58,210 bases of DNA, taken from assembly GCA_003427395.1 (NCBI GenBank), contig BFEA01000394.1, positions 354,481-412,690 of the forward strand, given 5' to 3'. The stretch comes from Chara braunii. Its lineage: Eukaryota > Streptophyta > Charophyceae > Charales > Characeae. Position numbers and translations under genes: made by a program. Every line of letters starts with the position of its first letter. The stretch's first letter is position 1. Below are positions 52,764 through 58,210 of this stretch, piece after piece. Under the pieces are notes generated by a model. The model was not told the origin of the DNA, ran no database searches, and worked only from the letters and a program-made list of their open reading frames with translations.

Positions 52764-54622
52764 TTATCTTTCAAAGGTGAAACAGTATCATATAGGCTTG
52801 AACTTGTTGAACAAATCTTTAATCGATTGACTCTTACGGAGAAATTTGTCCAGCTATACGAGTATGTGTGGTGAAAATTTATACCAGATGTGGAGGAGGT
52901 TGTTAGGAAAGCAAATGAGAATTGGACGAACTTTAAACCACCACTACCTCCGAGTCTGGTTTTGTCGATCCTGAATTTCACTGCGCTCCGAGTTTTGTCG
53001 AGCTTGGGTACCACTCCATTTTCTTTCTGGTACTCTCACGGAAAGAACAAAAAAAAACAAAAAAGAAGAAGAAAAGTTGCGGTTGTGAACCTCAGAAAAG
53101 AAAAAAAAAAAAAAAAGGAAACAAAACTTTGGTCGTGATTACAGTTGTATACATTCTTGGAAGTGGTAGTGTGAGTGTGCCCTCAACGAGGGCATTTCAA
53201 CCCCGTGGTCAGGTTGTTAGATTCAAAAAAGAGAATAAAAAGGGAAAAAAACGGACACATGGATTCAGTCGTGAAAATGGTTGGATACATTCCCCTAAGT
53301 ATCAGTGTGATGAGCCTTACAATCCTCTGATAAAACACAGCTTGAGCAAATCACAGACAGCTTGAGCAATTCACGGACAGGGGATTCGTAAAAAACACAC
53401 GACTAATAAAAAAAAAAAAAACTGTAATATTCAAAATGTGACCGCCTTACCTGTAAGGTGCATTTTAAAGAGGAAGATTGTGAGCACGGCCTCCTGGACT
53501 ACCCAGTCCGACATCATTGACGCTATAAACTTCAGATTTATGGTACATTGCCGACCTTATGTCCCACCCCGAAAAAGTTTGGGTACTGGCCATGACATCG
53601 TAATTTCCCAACACTGGCAGAGGTACTAGTGATTTAAGAAAGAGATGCAGCGAAATTTCTAGCTAGGAGATTGGTTATTAATAATTGAACATTTATACAA
53701 TATGAATATGGATGGCGACACTACAATAGGCGCGTTCACTAATGCCTTTGAAAAGACAATCGAAAAAGTCCCAGGACTGTTGTAAGAAATGCAGTGCGTC
53801 ATGTTCCTAGGGAGGTTTTTAGGGTATGAGGGAGGGTCAACCGGTAGGAGAACGACCTGGGAAACTATTAAGAGTATTGCATCTGGGGACCTTGATCAGG
53901 TGTTCCATCTCCTGGTTATGGTAGAACGGAAAAAGAGAAAGGCAGTGGGCACGATTCATAGAATTGGGGATGTATTGGGAAAAGTTATGAGTAGTGTGGT
54001 GAATGAGCTGAAGGGGTTTAAGGAAAGAGTGTCGCCAGGAAAGGTAATGTTGATTGCTCAATCTTCGGGGAAGTGATAACAAAAGGAATAAGAGTTAAAA
54101 GACGAGGACGAAGAAGAAGAGGAGCTTGAACCGACAGTCAAATTAACAAAGAGTCAAAGGAAAGCAAGAAAATTGACCTTAGGAGGGTCACTGGAAGAGG
54201 ACAAGTTCCTCAACAAGTGGTAATTCAGTATGTCCACGAGCCTTCGGCAATCGCTGCTCAGTTTGGGCAATGGCCGATGGGACTACCACTGAATGCTTGA
54301 CCCTGATTTTTCCCAACAGGACCATAGTCAGTGCAAGGACAAATGAGAGTCTATCCGATAGTACCACATGTCAAGGGTTTATAAAATTAATAAGGAACGG
54401 GTCAGAATCAACAAGGGAACAGACAACAACAAAGACCGGGTCACCAAGGTCAGAGACATGGATTTGGAAGGGGGAAAAATGCAGGACGAGGCAATGGTCA
54501 AGGAGGTCGAGGGATGGACTTCAATGGTAGACGGACAAGGAAGGAATTGGGGATGCCAAGAGGATTCCCATCAGATGGGTCTCAATCAGATCCGTCAAGG
54601 ATATCAACAAAACTTTGGTTGA
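52764..54622 (+). pseudogene. Gag-like region
   Basis: LSFKGETVSYRLELVEQIFN and LTLTEKFVQLYEYVW (52764-52870) resemble the FxGxxVxxYLxxFExIFxRL pattern of Ty3/gypsy capsid N-termini. A stop (TGA, near 52870) follows, then the same frame resumes. From about 53703 a second block (TTIGAFTNAFEKTIEKVPGL to 54076) is open except for one TAA near 53784. An acidic linker and Gln/Gly-rich sequence follow to 54622. Confidence 0.6.
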
Positions 54623-54689
54623 GGTTATAATCCAAGTAAGGACAAATGGTACGAAATGAGGAAACAGGAAAGGATACGGAAGAGGTTGG

Positions 54690-54920
54690 GTGGATTATAA
54701 CGAATGTATTTGTACACACTATCAAATCAAGGGTGATACGGTCAAAAGGTGTCATGCCAGAAAGCTCAATGAACTTAGCGGGCTTATCACCTCCAGCATA
54801 GACGGAGATGTGTTCGACAAGGAAGGTAAGATGATAAATCCCAACATTCAAAGTGGGATGAGGAAAGAGGCCCTCGGAGTAGCTGGGGTTGACCCAAGTG
54901 CTCCAGCCCTGTTTCAAATC
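54690..54920 (+). pseudogene. Degenerate CCHC zinc knuckle and Gag C-terminus
   Basis: CTHYQIKGDTVKRC at 54711-54752 has exactly the CX2CX4HX4C spacing, but the second Cys is Tyr and the His is Asp. Two of four metal ligands are therefore lost. The knuckle normally binds retroelement RNA during packaging. The frame stays open to 54920. Confidence 0.65.
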
Positions 54921-54985
54921 TAGTCGGGGAAGAAAAATTCTATCATCCGCATAAAGAAAGTAACTAAGCTCGATGAAAAAATAAG

Positions 54986-56298
54986 TGGACTGCAAATTTA
55001 CGGGAATGTGATAAGTGTTTCTCTCATAGACGAAAAAGCGGAAAAGGAAGATGTTAAAATATATGTCAAAGAGACATTGGGTAGAATGAAGGATTTGATG
55101 GATAAGATGCAGAGGCTGGACTTGAAATTCCAGGGGGTGCGAAAAGAAGTTGGAAGGATAAAGATTGAGACTCCAATAGTGTTTACTATGAGGCGGAAAG
55201 GGGCAGATGAAGGACCAAATGAACCAAACCCGAAAGTTTTCAGAGCAAATATGGCTATAAAAACAGTTATAGGATATAGAACTGTGAGAGGTTCGTCCCC
55301 ATATGCTACACGAAAACCGGAAAATAATAATCTCTCAAAAGAACATGCTCAGTCTTATCAATCAGCAGAAGACAAATTTCCTATAACAGTTGAAGGAGAT
55401 GAGGGTGAGGATGATAAACTTAAAGAGGAATAAGTTAAGCAAGATGAAATGAAGGCTAAGAGACGAAAGCAATGAATAAAAGAGGGAAAAACAAAAAAGG
55501 ATGAAACAACGGACAAGGAGCGAAAATACCAAACGTTGATCGACGAAAGGAGTCGATCTGAAAGGATTGGTAAATAAATTGTTGGAAGGACATAACGAGT
55601 TATTAAACCTCAGAGAAATTATAACATCTGCCTCGAGACTGAGGGTGGACTGAAAATTTATAGGAATGCGATAATTGTTCCCCTCACCGACGAAGAAGAG
55701 AAGAAGGAAGATGTCAAAATGCCCGCCAAAGAGATATTGGGTAGGATGAAGGATTTGATTGACAAGATGCAGAGGCTGGACTTGAAATTTTGGGGGATGT
55801 GTAAAGAAATTGGAAGGACAGAGATTGAGACTCAAAGAGTGTTTACTATGGGGCATAAAGGGTCAGATGAAGGACCAAGTGAACCACACCCGAAAGTTTT
55901 GAGAGCAAACATGACTGCAAAAACAGGCGTAGGATATAAGACTGTGAGAGGTTCGGTCACGTATGCTACACGAAAACCAGGAAGTAATAATCCCTCAAAA
56001 GAACATACTCAGTCTTCTCAACCAGAAGAAAAGGAGTTTCCTATAACGGTTAAAGGAGATGAGGATGAGGATGATAAACTTAGAGAGAATAATCAAGATA
56101 AAATGAAGACTAAGAGACGAAAGCAAGGAATCAAAGAAGGAAAAACGAAAAAGGATGAAATGACGGGCAAAAAGCGGAAATACGAAACATCGAACGAAGA
56201 AGGAGTCGATCTAGAAGGATTGGTAAATAAATTATTGGAAGGAAATCACAAGTTATTAAACCTCATAGAAATTCTAACATCTGCCTCGAGACTGAGGA
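54986..56298 (+). repeat. ~0.66-kb in-element tandem duplication
   Basis: Unit 1 (54986-55645) and unit 2 (55646-56298) both encode KEDVK, LGRMKDL, DKMQRLDLKF, a GxDEGP block, TVRGS, YATRKP and an acidic GDEDEDDKL block, and both end near CTGCCTCGAGACTGAG. Unit 2 remains open to 56402; unit 1 has stops from 55431. The region lies between Gag and protease and looks like a coiled, charged linker. Confidence 0.85.
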
Positions 56299-56405
56299 AA
56301 ATGGTAAAGACTAGGTTATCTCGGAGAAGAGTAGCTATAGTCAGAATGAGAGATTTGATTCCCAAAGAAGCCAATTGGAGCATTGTAAGAAGTAAAATAG
56401 ATTGA

Positions 56406-56882
56406 AAGTTCGTGGGGACAGGGTCCATAAATGTTATGATCAAAGGAAAGGGATGCGGAGGGATGATTGACACAAAAGCTGAAATTAACATTATAAACGT
56501 TGAAACAACAAAAATATTGAGATTATAAATTGATGAAATTGCGGATACCTTAATGGAGCCAATGGTAAGACTGGCTACAAATGTTGTGATAGAAATTAAT
56601 GGGGCTAAGGTTCGTACTTCTTTTTACATTATGTCAAGTTTGGACCTCTGGATACTGTTGGGAATATTTTTTTTGTCTCGATCTAAGACACTCATTATAA
56701 AAAAGCATGATGACACTATATTTGTCATATTGTGCGATTCGGCCTGCAGAAATCTTGAGGTGATCACTTGCAAAAATACCGGACCCTACAGCTCGATGAA
56801 CTCGCTTAATGTTGGACCGTATACGTTTGAGGAATCGGACCATATACGTTTGAGGAATCGGAACATAGACGAAAGGAATTAG
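56406..56882 (+). pseudogene. Retroviral-type aspartic protease region
   Basis: In frame with the duplicated linker after one TGA, the sequence gives INVMIKGKGCGGMIDTKAEI. The catalytic Asp is present at 56469, but the DTGA or DSGA triad reads DTKA, with Lys for the essential Gly. A second motif, LDLWILLGIFFL, at about 56640-56676 matches the hydrophobic ILLG turn near the end of pepsin-like retroelement proteases. One TAA lies near 56526. Cleavage activity is not expected. Confidence 0.7.
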
Positions 56883-57599
56883 AAGGAAAAAATGACAAAG
56901 AAACGAAGGATGAAGAAACATATGGTTTAGTTTTGATTTTATAAAGTATTGGAGAGGCAATGAAACTTGTCTCGGCATACAGGATAGCTAGTTCAAAGGC
57001 TATCAGATGATTAGCAGAAACGGTGAAGGATAATCAGGAAGAAGGAAGAATCGATCTCGTGTACAGACGCTCTGTGCCATGCACCGAAATCAGCGGTCAC
57101 CATTTTTTTAGCGGTGGGCTCAAACAAGGTTTCAAAAGGCCGTACAAAACGGTAGATAATAAGTGTCATCCGGTGTCTGTTTTTGTCAATCAGGAAGAGA
57201 GGGTGTACTGTGAACAAGAGAGAAACCGATACAACAAAGATGAGAGAGACTGAGGAATGAACCTTGTCATATTAATAAGGGGACAAAAAAAAACTTGATA
57301 ATAGGAGAGTCCAGTTTTCCAACAAAGCAGGAGTACTTCTTTAGTGAAAGACTTGATGCGTGAAAAATACAGAGCGTACTTAATGATGATCAATAAGGAA
57401 TGTTAGATATGGATAAGATCGAAATGCTTTATATCCATATTGTACCACATGAAGTGTGGAGTATTCGCGGAGCTAAGTATCCTAATTCGGAAGACCGAAA
57501 AAGAGTAGTATAGTATATGAATGAGAAAATTTGTACGATTAATGCAAGTTTTTCTAGTGGACCATACGCCTCTCTTGGTTTTGCTTTGTAAGACCAAAC

Positions 57600-58060
57600 G
57601 GAGTGCTTAGGTGGGTACAAAATCTACAGAGATTGAATGTGGTGACGGTAAGGGATGTTGGGGGACTGTCCAACGTCGACCAACTGAGTCTTACGCATGG
57701 AGATCCATCATGTCTCTCATTGATCTTTATTCAGGGTACGACCAGTTTCCGGTTTATCCTGCGGATCATCCTATAACGACAATGCATACGCCTAGAGGGT
57801 TATTACATATAAATGTTGCATAACAGAGGTGGACCAACATTATTGCAATGATGCAATGCAATATGATCTATGTGATGCAACCAATCAACCCTCAAATTAC
57901 CGAGCCGTGTATCAATGATCTCGACGTAAAAGGTCGTATTGAGAAAGATGAAACGGAAATGGCTCTAGGGTAAGGAGGTTCGTATGGGAAGACGTTCAAG
58001 GATCAAGGTAAGTTTTATCTCTTCTGGAGAAATACAACCTCATCGCTAGTGGTGTAAAGT
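57600..58060 (+). pseudogene. Ty3/gypsy reverse transcriptase remnant
   Basis: After a frameshift near 57680, SLIDLYSGYDQFPV (from about 57713), then HTPRGLLHINVA and QRWTNIIAMM, match RT motifs of Ty3/gypsy elements. A single TAA splits the last two. The YxDD box reads CINDLDVKG (57908-57934): Tyr is Cys and the first catalytic Asp is Asn, so polymerase activity is lost. Confidence 0.85.
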
Positions 58061-58139
58061 CAAGGCATTGTGTGAAAGAGGTAACAATCATGAGATAAGT
58101 GTATAGTGAGCATAATAGGCGGTCCGTTATTAAGAAGAC

Positions 58140-58141
<2 letters not shown>

Positions 58142-58210
<69 letters not shown>
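58142..58210. repeat. (GA)n microsatellite at window end
   Basis: GA dinucleotides continue to the last base, so the tract is cut by the window edge. Confidence 0.95.

Larger units (their letters stand above)
52764..58060 (+). mobile_element. Decayed Ty3/gypsy-type LTR retrotransposon, 3' end beyond window
   Basis: Gag, a CCHC-like knuckle, a duplicated linker, aspartic protease and reverse transcriptase follow in Ty3/gypsy order on the plus strand. Long open stretches sit in frame 3 (52764-53138), frame 2 (53129-54622), frame 3 (54690-56882) and frame 2 (57023-58060), with a modest number of stops, so decay is recent to moderate. LTRs were not identified. The window ends in a GA tract, so RNase H and integrase are not visible. 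Confidence 0.8.

Overview
The window is eukaryotic nuclear DNA, most likely from a green plant-lineage genome. The one intact conventional gene is an actin of plant/algal type. Long (GA)n/(CT)n microsatellites, many tandem duplications, small inverted-repeat elements and decayed retrotransposons fill the rest. A streptophyte alga of the Characeae type would fit the actin and the repeat load, but that is inference. The assembly has three N positions or gaps (5124; 15667-15981; 42630-42965) and two embedded 38-bp Tn5/Nextera mate-pair junction adapters (9438-9475 and 13448-13485), so joins near these points are suspect.

Layout. 1-7.2 kb: repeat mosaic with three copies of an 87-bp terminal-inverted-repeat (TIR) element or its ~160-bp relative close together, CCCCAG/CACCAG hexamers, several tandem duplications, a 46-bp minisatellite, GA tracts, a tRNA-derived SINE head, and a 550-bp pyrimidine tract just upstream of actin. 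7.3-8.4 kb: single-exon actin CDS, probably with a 5'UTR leader intron. 8.4-17.8 kb: tandem duplications, a 141-bp fold-back MITE, a 24-bp coding-type repeat, a complete hammerhead ribozyme motif (12900-12981) with a truncated second copy, and a second SINE head. 18.3-24.3 kb: decayed LINE with endonuclease and reverse transcriptase remnants. 24.3-34 kb: mostly anonymous AT-rich DNA, with one convincing spliced exon of a group II intron maturase-like reverse transcriptase on the minus strand (31426-31619). 34-44.3 kb: a 536-bp palindromic MITE, a striking array of 18 hairpins with constant loop and changing arms (34676-35935), two hAT-type elements each flanked by a perfect 8-bp target duplication, and a second hairpin array (40.7-41.6 kb). 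44.7-49 kb: a gag-like start, a repeat array built on a core that also occurs singly elsewhere, and a hairpin-dense GACTC-rich segment. 49.4-58.1 kb: decayed Ty3/gypsy-type coding regions (gag, zinc knuckle, protease, RT) interrupted by the second copy of the 536-bp MITE and containing an internal 0.66-kb tandem duplication.

Apart from actin and the maturase exon, nothing looks like a working host gene. The most interesting unexplained structures are the 18-hairpin array, the hammerhead ribozyme, the second hairpin array, and a ~50-bp dispersed core seen singly at 12.2, 13.5-13.8 and 31.2-32.2 kb and as an array at 46.9-47.7 kb.
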